Origin: Alphaproteobacteria bacterium
GTDB lineage: Bacteria; Pseudomonadota; Alphaproteobacteria; Micavibrionales; Micavibrionaceae
DNA: 64,000 bases
Reading direction: 5' to 3'
Assembly (NCBI GenBank): GCA_002401695.1
Contig: NVTV01000002.1
Coordinates: 124,001-188,000, forward strand
Part shown: piece after piece, positions 35,846-45,048 of the stretch
How the letters are laid out: every line of letters begins with the position of its first letter
Position numbering within the stretch: the first letter of the stretch is position 1
Notes under the pieces: generated by a model
What the model saw: the letters and a program-made list of their open reading frames with translations, nothing else
Told to the model about the DNA's origin: nothing
Databases searched by the model: none
Position numbers and translations under genes: made by a program

Positions 35846-36103
35846 TTATTCCTCGTCCTGCTTGTTATCCTTTTGGGCCTTGTCTTTGAAATGTGCAATT
35901 ACAAATGGAATAGAAAGCAAGAGGAGGGCGAGTGAAATAATAATACGTCCGGTGAGGGCAAAGAATAATAAAATTAGGACGTAGACTATAATAATGCTGT
36001 AGCGGATAAGGCTGCGCACTTGCTCTGGCGTAGCTTTGATAAAGAACCGATAAAGCGCATAAGCACCGACGATCAGACCTAAAATTAAGATAAGATATGG
36101 CAT
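35846..36103 (-). CDS. Small membrane protein resembling the TM part of alphaproteobacterial J-proteins, without a J domain
   Basis: 85 residues: a membrane helix at 2-20, 'FIKATPEQVRSLIRYSIIIVYV', then two more hydrophobic segments (about 36-50 and 53-69) and a charged tail. In many alphaproteobacteria the membrane-bound DnaJ-like (TIM14/PAM18-related) protein begins with just this layout: TM, short 'AdP..LAR..R' segment, TM pair. Here the chain ends before any J domain or HPD motif. It sits 12 bases after mipZ on the same strand. Assignment is by layout only. Confidence 0.5.
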   Translation of the reverse strand: MPYLILILGLIVGAYALYRFFIKATPEQVRSLIRYSIIIVYVLILLFFALTGRIIISLALLLLSIPFVIAHFKDKAQKDNKQDEE

Positions 36104-36115
36104 AGCGTTATCCGA

Positions 36116-36973
36116 TTAACCTGTTGCTGCTGTTTTCACTTGGCTTTGAGGCGGCCTTGCGTGTCCTTTTAGATGCTCAGGTGCGATCTCTATGATTAAA
36201 TTACGCACTTCTTGACGTGCTGCAATCTGAGAGAGCGTTAAGCCGCCATTTTGATCTTCTTTCAGATCCAACAATGTTAGACCTTTTAAGAACATTTCCT
36301 TGAACACAACGCGCTCTCCAAAACCGGGTGCCAGACGGAATTTGGCAAGGCGTGAAATTTCGCCCAGAAGTCTGGTGATGATCTTGTTATTGTTCGTGTT
36401 CAGATGCGTCATACGATTACGCATCACGATCCAGTCAATTGCACCACCGTCACGCTGTTTTTTGACTTGGCGTTGCTCTTCAACCATTTTTGAATAAATA
36501 GAGGGGCCAACCACATCGTAATTCTTCATATCAATATCGGCGAGCAAGTCCAGATCGATAAAGCTGTCATTCATCGGTGTGATCAATGTGTCTGCGTGGC
36601 TGTGGGCGAGGCGGGAGAGGAACGAATCTGTTCCGGGTGTATCAATGATTATAAAATCACAAACCCGCTCCAGCTCATCCAGACCCATAAGCAAGAATGC
36701 TTCTTCTTCGAATTTTTGTTCTTTAACGCTTTCTTTCTGGCTTTTTTGGATGGCCATATGGGCGGGGCTTGGTAAATGTTCACGGTTGCGCGTAATATAA
36801 TCAAAACGTTTCTTTAAATAGCGCGTAAGCGTTCCTTGGCGCGCATCAAGATCAATCGTGCCGACGCGGTATCCCAATCGTAACAGGGCAATCGCCGTGT
36901 GCATGGCTGTGGTTGATTTGCCTGATCCACCTTTTTCATTGCCGAAAACAATAATATGCGCTGTCTTTTTCAT
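36116..36973 (-). CDS. mipZ: MipZ-type division-plane ATPase (ParA family)
   Basis: 285 residues. Deviant Walker A 'GNEKGGSGKSTTAMH' with the signature Lys14 and Lys19, switch I 'GTIDLDARQGTLTRYL', Walker B-like 'CDFIIIDTPGTDSFLSRLAHSHAD' region, and 'DWIVMRNRMTHLNTNN'. These, with 'RQ.TL' and the 'RLAPGFGERVVFKEMFLKGLTLLDL' region, match MipZ of Caulobacter. MipZ forms a gradient from the ParB-bound poles and inhibits FtsZ, placing division at midcell. It is divergent from pepP with only 50 bases between. Confidence 0.92.
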   Translation of the reverse strand: MKKTAHIIVFGNEKGGSGKSTTAMHTAIALLRLGYRVGTIDLDARQGTLTRYLKKRFDYITRNREHLPSPAHMAIQKSQKESVKEQKFEEEAFLLMGLDELERVCDFIIIDTPGTDSFLSRLAHSHADTLITPMNDSFIDLDLLADIDMKNYDVVGPSIYSKMVEEQRQVKKQRDGGAIDWIVMRNRMTHLNTNNNKIITRLLGEISRLAKFRLAPGFGERVVFKEMFLKGLTLLDLKEDQNGGLTLSQIAARQEVRNLIIEIAPEHLKGHARPPQSQVKTAATG

Positions 36974-37023
36974 GGTGATACTCTTATCCTTATATCCGGA
37001 GCATTACGAAATAGAGGTATAAC

Positions 37024-38802
37024 ATGCCAGAAAACACCACTCAATATCAAGGTAGACTCGAAAAAATACGACAAGAGCTTGAAAAACAAGAGTTATCCGG
37101 TTTCATCCTACCGCGTACCGATGAGTTTCAGGGGGAATTTTTGGCCGATTATGCAGAGCGTCTGGCGTGGCTGTCTGGTTTTACGGGCAGTGCAGGCGCC
37201 GTTGTGGTGTTGCAGGATAAAGCCGTGGTGTTGAGTGACGGGCGTTATACTTTGCAGATGCAAAATCAAGTCGATGGTGATTTGTATATGACCGATGACA
37301 GCACCAAGACTTCGGTGGGCAAATGGCTGGAACAGCATGCAGAGGCAGGGGATAGAATAGGTTATGATGTTTGGCTGTTCACGCCGAAACAGATTAAATC
37401 CATCAGGGACGCTTTGGAGGAAACCTCCATTACTCTGGTGGCGATGGATCGTAACCTTGTTGATGTCTTATGGGATGATCAGCCCGCTAAACCAAAGCAA
37501 CCCGTCACGATTTTCCCTGATGAAATAGCAGGGCGCAGCGCGTCAGAGAAAAGGCAGGATATAGCTGCGCAGATAAAGGCGCAGGGCTGTTCTGCTTGTC
37601 TTTTAAGCTTAAGTGATTCTATTTGCTGGCTGTTGAATGTTCGCGGCGGTGATGTTGGGTATTCGCCGCTTGTACTGTCTTATGGGTTGCTGTACGCGGA
37701 TGGAACGTTTGACTGGTTCGTGGATGAAGATAAGGTCTCGAAAGAGGTTGCCGCGGCTTTGGGCGCGGATGTACGTCTGTATGCGTTGGATCAAATGGGC
37801 GCGCGTATTGCTGCGCTTTCGGGATGTGTTTGGATGGATAGATCATCTGCGCCGATATGGTTTGAACAGGCATTTAAGCGCGGGGGCATTGAAATGCTGA
37901 ATCTTGATGATCCTTGCATTGTTCCAAAATCAATTAAGAGCACAACGGAGCAAGAGGCTGTGCGCACCGCGCATATTCATGACGGTGTAGCGATTGTGAA
38001 ATTTTTGCACTGGCTGTCTGTTTCCGATAACCACGCAGGGATGAGTGAAATTTCTGCGGAGGAACAATTAGAGTCTTTTCGTCGTGAAAATCCTGCTTAT
38101 CTTGAGCCGAGCTTTCCCACAATTTCAGGCTTCGCAGGCAATGGTGCGATTGTTCATTACCGCGCCACACCGCAGAGCAATGCAGATATTAGCGGCAACG
38201 GCATCTTGCTGGTCGATAGTGGCGGGCAATATCAATGGGGCACAACCGACATCACCCGCACCGTTGCGATCAATACGCCCACGCAAGAGCAGAGAGAGAA
38301 TTACACGCGTGTTTTGCAGGGGCATATCGCGCTGGCCGATGCGCATTTCCCTAAAGGCACAATAGGCAAAGAAATTGACGCCTTGGCGCGTCAGCCTTTA
38401 AAGGATGTCGGCTTGGATTATGCCCATGGTACAGGGCATGGCGTTGGGTGCTATTTATGTGTGCATGAGGGGGCGGCGAATATATCTCCACGCGGAGAAA
38501 AAGTGCTGGAGGCGGGGATGTTGATTTCTAATGAGCCAGGATATTACAAAGAAGGTGAATATGGTATCCGCATCGAAAATCTTGTTTTGGTTCGTGATGG
38601 TGAAGAAACCGATATGTTGCAATTCGAAACAGTGACCTACGCGCCCTATGATAGCAGCCTTATTGATCTATCGATGTTGAGTGATCTTGAACTATCTTGG
38701 CTTCAACAGTATTCGCAAGACGTGTATCAGAAGCTCTGTCCAGCTTTATCAGGCGATGTTCTCGCGTGGCTGAAAAACGAAATAGAAAAACTTACGGTGT
38801 AG
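37024..38802 (+). CDS. Xaa-Pro aminopeptidase P-like (M24B)
   Basis: 592 residues, three-domain M24B enzyme (two creatinase-like N-terminal domains then the catalytic domain), a length typical of the aminopeptidase P group found in alphaproteobacteria and eukaryotes. Metal ligands: two Asp in 'LLVDSGGQYQWGTTDITRT', His in 'AHGTGHGVGCYL', Glu in 'ISNEPGYY' and Glu in 'GIRIENLVL'. It removes N-terminal residues preceding proline; cytosolic. Its 3' end overlaps the convergent exported-protein gene by 11 bases. Confidence 0.93.
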   Translation: MPENTTQYQGRLEKIRQELEKQELSGFILPRTDEFQGEFLADYAERLAWLSGFTGSAGAVVVLQDKAVVLSDGRYTLQMQNQVDGDLYMTDDSTKTSVGKWLEQHAEAGDRIGYDVWLFTPKQIKSIRDALEETSITLVAMDRNLVDVLWDDQPAKPKQPVTIFPDEIAGRSASEKRQDIAAQIKAQGCSACLLSLSDSICWLLNVRGGDVGYSPLVLSYGLLYADGTFDWFVDEDKVSKEVAAALGADVRLYALDQMGARIAALSGCVWMDRSSAPIWFEQAFKRGGIEMLNLDDPCIVPKSIKSTTEQEAVRTAHIHDGVAIVKFLHWLSVSDNHAGMSEISAEEQLESFRRENPAYLEPSFPTISGFAGNGAIVHYRATPQSNADISGNGILLVDSGGQYQWGTTDITRTVAINTPTQEQRENYTRVLQGHIALADAHFPKGTIGKEIDALARQPLKDVGLDYAHGTGHGVGCYLCVHEGAANISPRGEKVLEAGMLISNEPGYYKEGEYGIRIENLVLVRDGEETDMLQFETVTYAPYDSSLIDLSMLSDLELSWLQQYSQDVYQKLCPALSGDVLAWLKNEIEKLTV

Positions 38803-40144
38803 CTGTGGAGGGCGTCTCTGCTTTGTCTTTCGGGGGTGTCTTCTTCGCATCCGGCTTTGCTTTGTCTTCTTTTTTAGGAGAAGCCCTTGTTTTGTATTTG
38901 TCAGGATGAAATTTCAGAAGAGAGAAAAGCGTTTTATCCAACCCGGATTTTGCATGTTTCTTGCCGTTTAGAAATTCTTGAACAACAGCTATGTCGTCTT
39001 TGTAGCGCGCTTCTATAACGATTGTGGAGATACCGGGATATCGATCTGTAGGGGTGATCACCAGTTTGGTTTTCAAAACCTCAAAACCGTCAATTGAAGT
39101 GCTTTTTATATTCAGGCTATCTGCTGAAACATTATGTACGAATTTTGAAACATGCTTTGTAAATATAAGTGCCTTTACGCTGCCATACGAATAATCGTTT
39201 TTGTTCCTGTATGAATAAACATTATATTTGACGCGCTCTTCTGTGACGGGATCAACAATGATGAAACGCATGGCCTCTGTTGAATCTTTTGTTGAGAATT
39301 TGGGTGGGAAAGGCGTGTAATCCTTGTTTTTAGGCGGTAATTTTACGGTAAATACATTGTGCTTTGATGTGTGTTCTACCCAGCCATAGCCCATCGGCAC
39401 ATCTTTTTTGGTCGTAATACCATCATATAACGTCATTGTTTCGAAGAAATCATCGGAGCGATAAGAATACATCGTATGTGATGGGCCGCTTAAAACTTGC
39501 TCTATCTTTGAAAAGTTTGTCATGTAAAGTCGTATTCTCAGGCCGTATTTTATATCGTTTATTTTGTAAGAGATGTAAATATCTTTGCCAAAAAACCCTT
39601 TATGTTTGAAATCTTTATTTGTCAAAACGGCGCCACCGATTGATTTTGCTGACAAAATATATCGTCTTGCTGCACGTTCAAGAGTGTTTTTCATTTCCCT
39701 GTAGGTTAGTTCACTGCCAAATGTTTGCGTTACTTTGACCAGCATGCTTTTTTCGCGCTTTGATTCCACGTTGCCGTCAAGTGCGGAAATGATTTCTGCG
39801 GAGCTTGCGAAGGTATCTTTATTAAATTGAAAGGGAAATACTTTGTATTTGTACTTTCGAGGAAATTTTGTATCAAAGACGCCTGTTATTGATTTATGTA
39901 GACGCCATTCAATTTTATTTGCATCTTCTTTTAGGTTATCGGGGATCTCTGTCCGCTCTTTTGTGCCTATTTTTCCAAATTGTCCGCTCTTTTTCTTTTT
40001 TTTGCTTTCGGAAGGTTTTTTTTCTTCCTTTGTTTCTTTTTCCGGCGTCGAAGGTGTCGTTTGCGCAAAAGAGGCTGTTGAGATAACACCAAGGCAGAGA
40101 ACAGACAGAAGTCCCAATAAACGGAGCTGTTTTATTTTTTTCAT
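38792..40144 (-). CDS. Exported protein of unknown function (450 residues)
   Basis: A clear Sec signal peptide (1-27, 'LLGLLSVLCLGVISTASFAQ'). A Lys/Glu/Ser/Pro-rich low-complexity linker (28-60) follows, then about 340 residues of mixed beta-rich sequence without cysteines or a recognised family, and a second Lys/Pro-rich tail (about 420-450). Low-complexity charged ends on both sides of a periplasmic domain are unusual and may bind peptidoglycan or polyanions; that is inference. Its stop overlaps the convergent pepP gene by 11 bases. Confidence 0.6.
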   Translation of the reverse strand: MKKIKQLRLLGLLSVLCLGVISTASFAQTTPSTPEKETKEEKKPSESKKKKKSGQFGKIGTKERTEIPDNLKEDANKIEWRLHKSITGVFDTKFPRKYKYKVFPFQFNKDTFASSAEIISALDGNVESKREKSMLVKVTQTFGSELTYREMKNTLERAARRYILSAKSIGGAVLTNKDFKHKGFFGKDIYISYKINDIKYGLRIRLYMTNFSKIEQVLSGPSHTMYSYRSDDFFETMTLYDGITTKKDVPMGYGWVEHTSKHNVFTVKLPPKNKDYTPFPPKFSTKDSTEAMRFIIVDPVTEERVKYNVYSYRNKNDYSYGSVKALIFTKHVSKFVHNVSADSLNIKSTSIDGFEVLKTKLVITPTDRYPGISTIVIEARYKDDIAVVQEFLNGKKHAKSGLDKTLFSLLKFHPDKYKTRASPKKEDKAKPDAKKTPPKDKAETPSTATP

Positions 40145-40209
40145 TGGGATACCTCTATAAAATCCGAATTCTATGTGATCTTATCATATAAAGATTAAAA
40201 AATAAGCAC

Positions 40210-40241
40210 AAAAAAACCGCTGACGGGTTAGGGCAGCAGTT
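40210..40241 (-). terminator. Rho-independent terminator after rpsU
   Basis: On the minus strand AACTGCTG-N11-CAGCGGTT (40215-40241, one G-U pair), followed by a T-run, 27 bases past the rpsU stop. Strong canonical form. Confidence 0.8.
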
Positions 40242-40268
40242 CTTTAAAATTTATAAATCTATCAGGAG

Positions 40269-40484
40269 TTAATATCCGTCACGATCGCGACGTTTACGTT
40301 CCATCTTACGACATCTACGAACGGCTTCCGCATCTTCACGCGCGCGTTTTTCGGATGGCTTTTCGTAATGACGACGAAGTTTCATCTCGCGAAAAATGCC
40401 TTCGCGTTGCATTTTCTTTTTCAGAACGCGCAAAGCTTGATCGACATTGTTATCTCTTACGTTCACACTGACCACAGTGTTCAC
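40269..40484 (-). CDS. rpsU: 30S ribosomal protein S21
   Basis: 71 residues, highly basic, with the S21 pattern: '[31 protein letters not shown]' region then '[21 protein letters not shown]'. S21 helps mRNA engagement on the small subunit. Normal length. It is a single gene with its own terminator, downstream of the ABC ATPase gene on the same strand. Confidence 0.97.
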   Translation of the reverse strand: MNTVVSVNVRDNNVDQALRVLKKKMQREGIFREMKLRRHYEKPSEKRAREDAEAVRRCRKMERKRRDRDGY

Positions 40485-40590
40485 CTCTTTCTAATTGTTT
40501 AAAAGTTTAAGTCTACCTACAAAAGGTTGAGAAGTGTTTAACATGGGTCGTATAGGTAAAGCAAAGGAAAAATGGGGCTATTGCGTATTT

Positions 40591-42210
40591 TTACGCTGCT
40601 TTATGGGTTTTCAGGTTCATCGCTGCGTCCAGAAGGGTTTTGGTGTAGTCCTCTTTGGGTGCATTAAAGATGTCTTCCGCGCTGCCATGTTCTATGACTT
40701 TACCGTCTTTCATGACCAAAACATTGTGGCTCATCGCGCGGACAACGCGTAAATCGTGGCTGATGAACATATAGGATAGGCTGTGCTTTTCCTGCAATCC
40801 GCGCAGGAGGTCTACGATTTCGGCCTGCACAGAAACATCCAGCGCGCTTGTCGGTTCATCCAGCACCACAAATTCAGGCGCCAGCACCATGGCGCGCGCA
40901 ATCGAAATGCGTTGCCTCTGCCCGCCGGAAAACTCATGCGGGTATCTGTCGCGGGTATCGGGACTCATATGCACATCTTCCAAGGCTTTGACGATAAGGT
41001 CGCTGCGCTGGGCATCGGATAAGTTTGGTTGATGGAGTTTCAGCCCTTCGCCAATAATTTGTGCAACGCTCATCCGTGGAGAGAGCGAGCCGTAAGGGTC
41101 TTGAAAGACAATCTGCATACGCGAGCGCAGCGGGCGCATGGCTTTACGGTTTAGGTTTGATATCTCTTGCCCGCCAAAGCTGAGGTTGCCTTGAGACTTT
41201 AATAATCGCAGAGCCGCCAGCCCCAACGTACTCTTCCCTGATCCTGATTCCCCGACAACACCAAGTGTTTCTCCGCGTTTGATCGTAATATCAATACCAT
41301 CCACCGCCTTGATCCAACTGATCGTTTTACCCATAAAGTTTCTCTTATGCGGGAAGTGCACTTTGATATCGTTGCCTGACACGATGGTCGGCGCATTATC
41401 TTTGATGGCTTTGACCGTGCCGTGCGGGCGGGTGTTTAACAGCATCTTGGTGTAGTCATGCTTCGGCGTGCTGAACAAGGTCTTGGCCTTGCTGCTCTCC
41501 ATCAACTCACCGTGGCGCATGACACAGATATGATCGGCCATGCGTTCTACTACGGAAAGATCATGGGTGATCAGCAACATCGCCATGTTCAGCTCTTTTT
41601 GTAGCTCTTCCAAAAGTTCCAGCACCTGCGCCTGTACGGTCACATCCAGCGCGGTTGTCGGCTCATCGGCGATCAGTAACTCGGGTTTATTCGCCAGAGC
41701 CATCGCAATCATCACCCGTTGCCTTTGCCCGCCAGACAGTTCATGCGGATACGCGCCGAGGCGTTGTTTCATCTTTGGCATGCCAACCATGTCCAACAGC
41801 TCTAAAACGCGGGCTTTTGTGTCGCCTCTGTCCATGCCTTGGTGGATTTTCAAAACCTCGCCAATTTGGCGTTCAATTGTGTGCAGAGGGTTTAGCGCGC
41901 TTTGTGGCTCTTGAAAGATCATGCCGATTTGCTGGCCGCGCACACCGCGCATGTAGGCCTCGCTTTTATCGATCAGCTCTTCGCCTTCAAAGATAATTGA
42001 TGACCCTGCGCGATGCGATGCGACAGGATAGGGCAGCAACTTCATCGCCGAGAGCGCAGTAACAGATTTTCCAGAGCCGGATTCCCCGACCAAGGCCAGT
42101 GTCTTCCCCTTGAATATATCGAAGCTCACGTCCTTTACCGCATGAACATCCCCCGAGGGTGTCTTGAAATCAACATGTAAATTCTTGATTTGCAGTATTT
42201 TTTCTGACAT
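40591..42210 (-). CDS. yejF: Dual-ATPase peptide/microcin C-type ABC transporter subunit (YejF-like)
   Basis: 539 residues from ATG 42210 (MSEKILQIKNLHVDF); an earlier in-frame ATG would overlap the divergent neighbour. Two complete ATP-binding cassettes in one chain: first 'ALVGESGSGKSVTALS', 'ELSGGQRQRVMIAMAL', 'LLIADEPTTALDV'; second 'GVVGESGSGKSTLGLA', 'EFSGGQRQRISIARAM', 'FVVLDEPTSALDV'. The fused layout and length match YejF, the energising subunit of YejABEF oligopeptide/microcin C uptake. The permease and binding-protein genes lie 16-22 kb away (57.6-64 kb). Confidence 0.85.
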   Translation of the reverse strand: MSEKILQIKNLHVDFKTPSGDVHAVKDVSFDIFKGKTLALVGESGSGKSVTALSAMKLLPYPVASHRAGSSIIFEGEELIDKSEAYMRGVRGQQIGMIFQEPQSALNPLHTIERQIGEVLKIHQGMDRGDTKARVLELLDMVGMPKMKQRLGAYPHELSGGQRQRVMIAMALANKPELLIADEPTTALDVTVQAQVLELLEELQKELNMAMLLITHDLSVVERMADHICVMRHGELMESSKAKTLFSTPKHDYTKMLLNTRPHGTVKAIKDNAPTIVSGNDIKVHFPHKRNFMGKTISWIKAVDGIDITIKRGETLGVVGESGSGKSTLGLAALRLLKSQGNLSFGGQEISNLNRKAMRPLRSRMQIVFQDPYGSLSPRMSVAQIIGEGLKLHQPNLSDAQRSDLIVKALEDVHMSPDTRDRYPHEFSGGQRQRISIARAMVLAPEFVVLDEPTSALDVSVQAEIVDLLRGLQEKHSLSYMFISHDLRVVRAMSHNVLVMKDGKVIEHGSAEDIFNAPKEDYTKTLLDAAMNLKTHKAA

Positions 42211-42283
42211 ATAACACTCAAATAATTTTTCAGGCTTGCGGGGCATTGGACGCATAATAATAAGCATAAGGAAACCATAAACC

Positions 42284-42916
42284 ATGAGCAGCGACAAGAG
42301 CGGAAGCCCGCCATGCGGGATTTATATACGAATAGATGATTTTTCCAACATGTTGGATGTGATCGGATATGTCCGCAAAATGGCGTTCACGATTAACCGC
42401 GCGTCGGGATATGAGAAGAATATGGTGGTGGTGGAGCTGGCCTATACGGATGAGGTGGCGGAGCGTGTCACTGACATTATTCCCGTCATCCGCGATCAGG
42501 GTTTTGTGGTTGTGGTCAGTGGTGCGGCAGATATGATGGGCGCAGATGGTGCGTTACTTAGTGATATTTCCAAGGTTACGGCTATGCGTGAGACGGGCGA
42601 AGAGGATGCTATTATCGGCCTTATTTGCGATGATATTGACGCGGCAATATTGGCTGTGAAATATGATGTTGATTATGTTGTTTTGGCGGCTGACCCAATG
42701 CTAATCAGTCAATTTAGCGCGCAAAGCGATGTACTCTGCGTGGCGCGCGGCGCGGCGATCACCAGTCAAAACTGTGGTGCATTGGCGCAGGCCGGCGCAG
42801 ATTTAGTGGATGTCGGTGCCTATATTATAGGGCATGAGAAAGATATAATGCAGGGGACAGTGAACATATTACATGAACTGGATCTTGCGGCACAAACGCC
42901 GGATAGGTTGAATTAA
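42284..42916 (+). CDS. ThiE-like TIM-barrel protein, divergent
   Basis: 210 residues after a good ribosome site (AAGGAAA, 9 bases). Repeating beta-alpha units and 'ADPMLISQFSAQSDVLCVARGAAITSQNCGALAQAGADLVDVGAYI' region recall the thiamine-phosphate-synthase barrel (the 'AGADfVAvG' end). However, the usual substrate motifs ('DR..LA', 'GvHLGQ.D', phosphate-binding Gly loop) are not recognisable, so catalytic activity is doubtful. It is divergent from yejF and followed one base later by a GNAT gene. Other TIM-barrel families cannot be excluded. Confidence 0.45.
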   Translation: MSSDKSGSPPCGIYIRIDDFSNMLDVIGYVRKMAFTINRASGYEKNMVVVELAYTDEVAERVTDIIPVIRDQGFVVVVSGAADMMGADGALLSDISKVTAMRETGEEDAIIGLICDDIDAAILAVKYDVDYVVLAADPMLISQFSAQSDVLCVARGAAITSQNCGALAQAGADLVDVGAYIIGHEKDIMQGTVNILHELDLAAQTPDRLN

Positions 42917-42917
42917 T

Positions 42918-43349
42918 ATGGTTGAAATTATTATTGTAGAGACAGGCCATAACAAGGCCTATGACTTAATTTGTCAACTTCATGAGGCTTTGTCTTTCCC
43001 CGTGTTGGAGAGGGGCGAGTATAATAGTAGGTTGGATTTAGCTATTCAGGGTGGCTATCGACAATATTTTATAGTGAAAAATGATGAAATCGTTGGTCTG
43101 ATTGGATTTAGAATTTTAAATGATCTCTTGCGTCCACGGCGTTTGCTTATTGATGATTTGGTTATTGATAAACAATATAGAAAGCAGGGGTTAAGCACTA
43201 AGGCACTCGATTTCGCTTTTGAAATTGCTCGTGTAGAGAATTGTCAGCGCGTTGATCTTGAAGCTGCTCTAAGCAATGATGCGGCGATTAATACATATAA
43301 AAAATATGACTTTGATAGCGTCGCATATCTGATGCGCAAAATGGTTTGA
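42918..43349 (+). CDS. GNAT family N-acetyltransferase
   Basis: 143 residues. The acetyl-CoA-binding region is 'LLIDDLVIDKQYRKQGLSTKALDFAF' (beta4 plus the R/QxxGxxA-like loop), followed by 'RVDLEAALSNDAAINTYKKYDFDSVAYLM', the usual end of the fold. Cytosolic; acceptor unknown. It starts one base after the stop of the ThiE-like gene, so the two are cotranscribed, and converges on arsC with three bases between. Confidence 0.85.
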   Translation: MVEIIIVETGHNKAYDLICQLHEALSFPVLERGEYNSRLDLAIQGGYRQYFIVKNDEIVGLIGFRILNDLLRPRRLLIDDLVIDKQYRKQGLSTKALDFAFEIARVENCQRVDLEAALSNDAAINTYKKYDFDSVAYLMRKMV

Positions 43350-43352
43350 TTG

Positions 43353-43697
43353 TTAAAGGATATCTTCAACCAATTCCGGTGGACGGCAGAGTGATGCGCC
43401 TTTATCTGTCACAACAATTGGGCGTTCAAGTAGCTTCGGATGTTGTGCTATTCCAGCCAAAAGTTCTTCGTTGCTGCTGTCTTTGGTCAAGCCTGATTCT
43501 TTAAACTCTGCCTCTTTAACGCGCATCATATCCAGCGCACTTTCCAGATCCAACAAGCCAAACAGAATCTCAAGCTCGGCCAGCCCTAATGATCCATCCA
43601 GATATTCGATGATTTCAGGTTCAATACCACGCGCGCGAATGATCTCTAGTGTTTTGCGGGATTTGGAACAACGCGGATTGTGGTAAATTCTCGTCAT
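43353..43697 (-). CDS. arsC: ArsC family arsenate reductase-like protein
   Basis: 114 residues, thioredoxin-fold ArsC family. Active site 'YHNPRCSKSRKTLEII' with Cys10, then 'DGSLGLAELEILFGLL', and 'LLERPIVVTDKGASLCRPPE', which carries the Arg residues of the glutaredoxin-linked (E. coli) type. It would reduce arsenate in the cytosol, though no ars efflux genes are here and some relatives (YfgD) have other roles. It overlaps the argH stop by four bases (ATGA), an unusual coupling to arginine synthesis. Confidence 0.88.
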   Translation of the reverse strand: MTRIYHNPRCSKSRKTLEIIRARGIEPEIIEYLDGSLGLAELEILFGLLDLESALDMMRVKEAEFKESGLTKDSSNEELLAGIAQHPKLLERPIVVTDKGASLCRPPELVEDIL

Positions 43698-45004
43698 TTC
43701 TTCACACTCAATACACCGAAAATTTCATCGGTAATTGCGGCGTTCACGGCTTGCATATCGGCGAGGTCTAGCTCATCCAGCTTACAGCCCTTATCTTCTG
43801 CCATCTTTACAATCGCGCCTGTCGCATGATGCGCATCACGAAAGGGAAGCCCCAAATTCATCACCAACCAATCGGCAAGCGCCGTTGCGGTGGTATAGCC
43901 CATCTCCGCTGAGTTCAGCATCGCATCCGTATGGAACGTCGCGCTTTCCAGCATGCCTTTCATGGCTTGCAGGCATAGGGATAGTGCATCGAAATTATCG
44001 AATACAGGTTCTTTATCTTCTTGAAGGTCTTTGTTATAGGCCAGCGGCAGACCTTTCAGGACGGTCATCATTTGCACAAGGTTACCGTTCATGCGCCCCG
44101 TTTTCCCGCGCACAAGCTCCGCCGCGTCAGGGTTTTTCTTTTGCGGCATGATGGAACTGCCTGTGCTCCAGCTATCCGATAATTGGATAAAGCCGAATTG
44201 CGGTGTCGCCCAGATGATAATCTCTTCCGCCAAGCGTGAGAGGTTAAGGCCGCACTGCGCCGTGATATACAGAAATTCAGCAGCAAAATCGCGCGCTGAA
44301 ACTGCGTCCAACGTGTTTGGCATAGGCCCATCAAAACCAAGCTTCTCCGCCGTAAAGTCACGGTCAATCGGGTAGGGCGTTCCCGCCAAAGCCGCCGCGC
44401 CAAGCGGGCATTTGTTAATCCGCACGGCAAAGTCTTGAAGGCGGGATTTATCGCGCTCTAACATGTGCCAATACGCATTCATGTGAATGCCAAGCGTAAT
44501 GGGTTGCGCGGCTTGTAAATGAGTGAAACCGGGCATGATGTCATTGCCGTGTTTTGTCGTCAGCGCATCTAAGGTGATCTGCAAGGACTCGACTTGCCCG
44601 ATCAAATCATGCGTTGCCTCGCGTGTCCACATTTTGAAATCTGTTGCCACTTGGTCATTACGGGAACGCGCCGTGTGCAGCTTGCCCGCCACATCGCCGA
44701 TCATCTCGCGTAAACGCGCCTCAATATTCATATGGATATCTTCAAGCGATGCTTTGAATTCAAAGTCACCTGATTTGATCTCTTCGGCGATTTTGTTCAA
44801 GCCATTAACGATTTCGACGGCTTCGTCTTTTGTAATAATATCTTGCTGTGCCAACATTGTTGCATGCGCAATAGAGCCGCGGATATCTTGGCGCCACATA
44901 CGCTTGTCAAAACCAATGCTCGCGTTGATTTGTTCCATAATGTCGGATGGCTTGTCCTCGAACCTACCGCCCCACATTTGATTCGAATTTTCTGTCGTGC
45001 TCAT
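43694..45004 (-). CDS. argH: Argininosuccinate lyase
   Basis: 436 residues, slightly shorter than the usual 455-470. Splits argininosuccinate to arginine and fumarate, the last step of synthesis. 'MWGGRFEDKPSDIM' start, 'RSRNDQVATDFKMW', 'TRPGFTHLQ'-equivalent 'MPGFTHLQAAQPITLG', and the fumarase/lyase signature 'GSSIMPQKKNPDAAELVRGK' region. Complete. arsC follows with a four-base overlap. Confidence 0.96.
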   Translation of the reverse strand: MSTTENSNQMWGGRFEDKPSDIMEQINASIGFDKRMWRQDIRGSIAHATMLAQQDIITKDEAVEIVNGLNKIAEEIKSGDFEFKASLEDIHMNIEARLREMIGDVAGKLHTARSRNDQVATDFKMWTREATHDLIGQVESLQITLDALTTKHGNDIMPGFTHLQAAQPITLGIHMNAYWHMLERDKSRLQDFAVRINKCPLGAAALAGTPYPIDRDFTAEKLGFDGPMPNTLDAVSARDFAAEFLYITAQCGLNLSRLAEEIIIWATPQFGFIQLSDSWSTGSSIMPQKKNPDAAELVRGKTGRMNGNLVQMMTVLKGLPLAYNKDLQEDKEPVFDNFDALSLCLQAMKGMLESATFHTDAMLNSAEMGYTTATALADWLVMNLGLPFRDAHHATGAIVKMAEDKGCKLDELDLADMQAVNAAITDEIFGVLSVKK

Positions 45005-45048
45005 AAAGGCCCTTTAGTATTTCTTCTTAATGTATCCAACATTCACGT

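Noticed and set aside
40591-42297. Upstream start for the YejF-like ATPase at 42297
   Set aside because: The extra 29 residues are hydrophobic and atypical and would overlap the divergent gene; ATG 42210 gives the family N-terminus.
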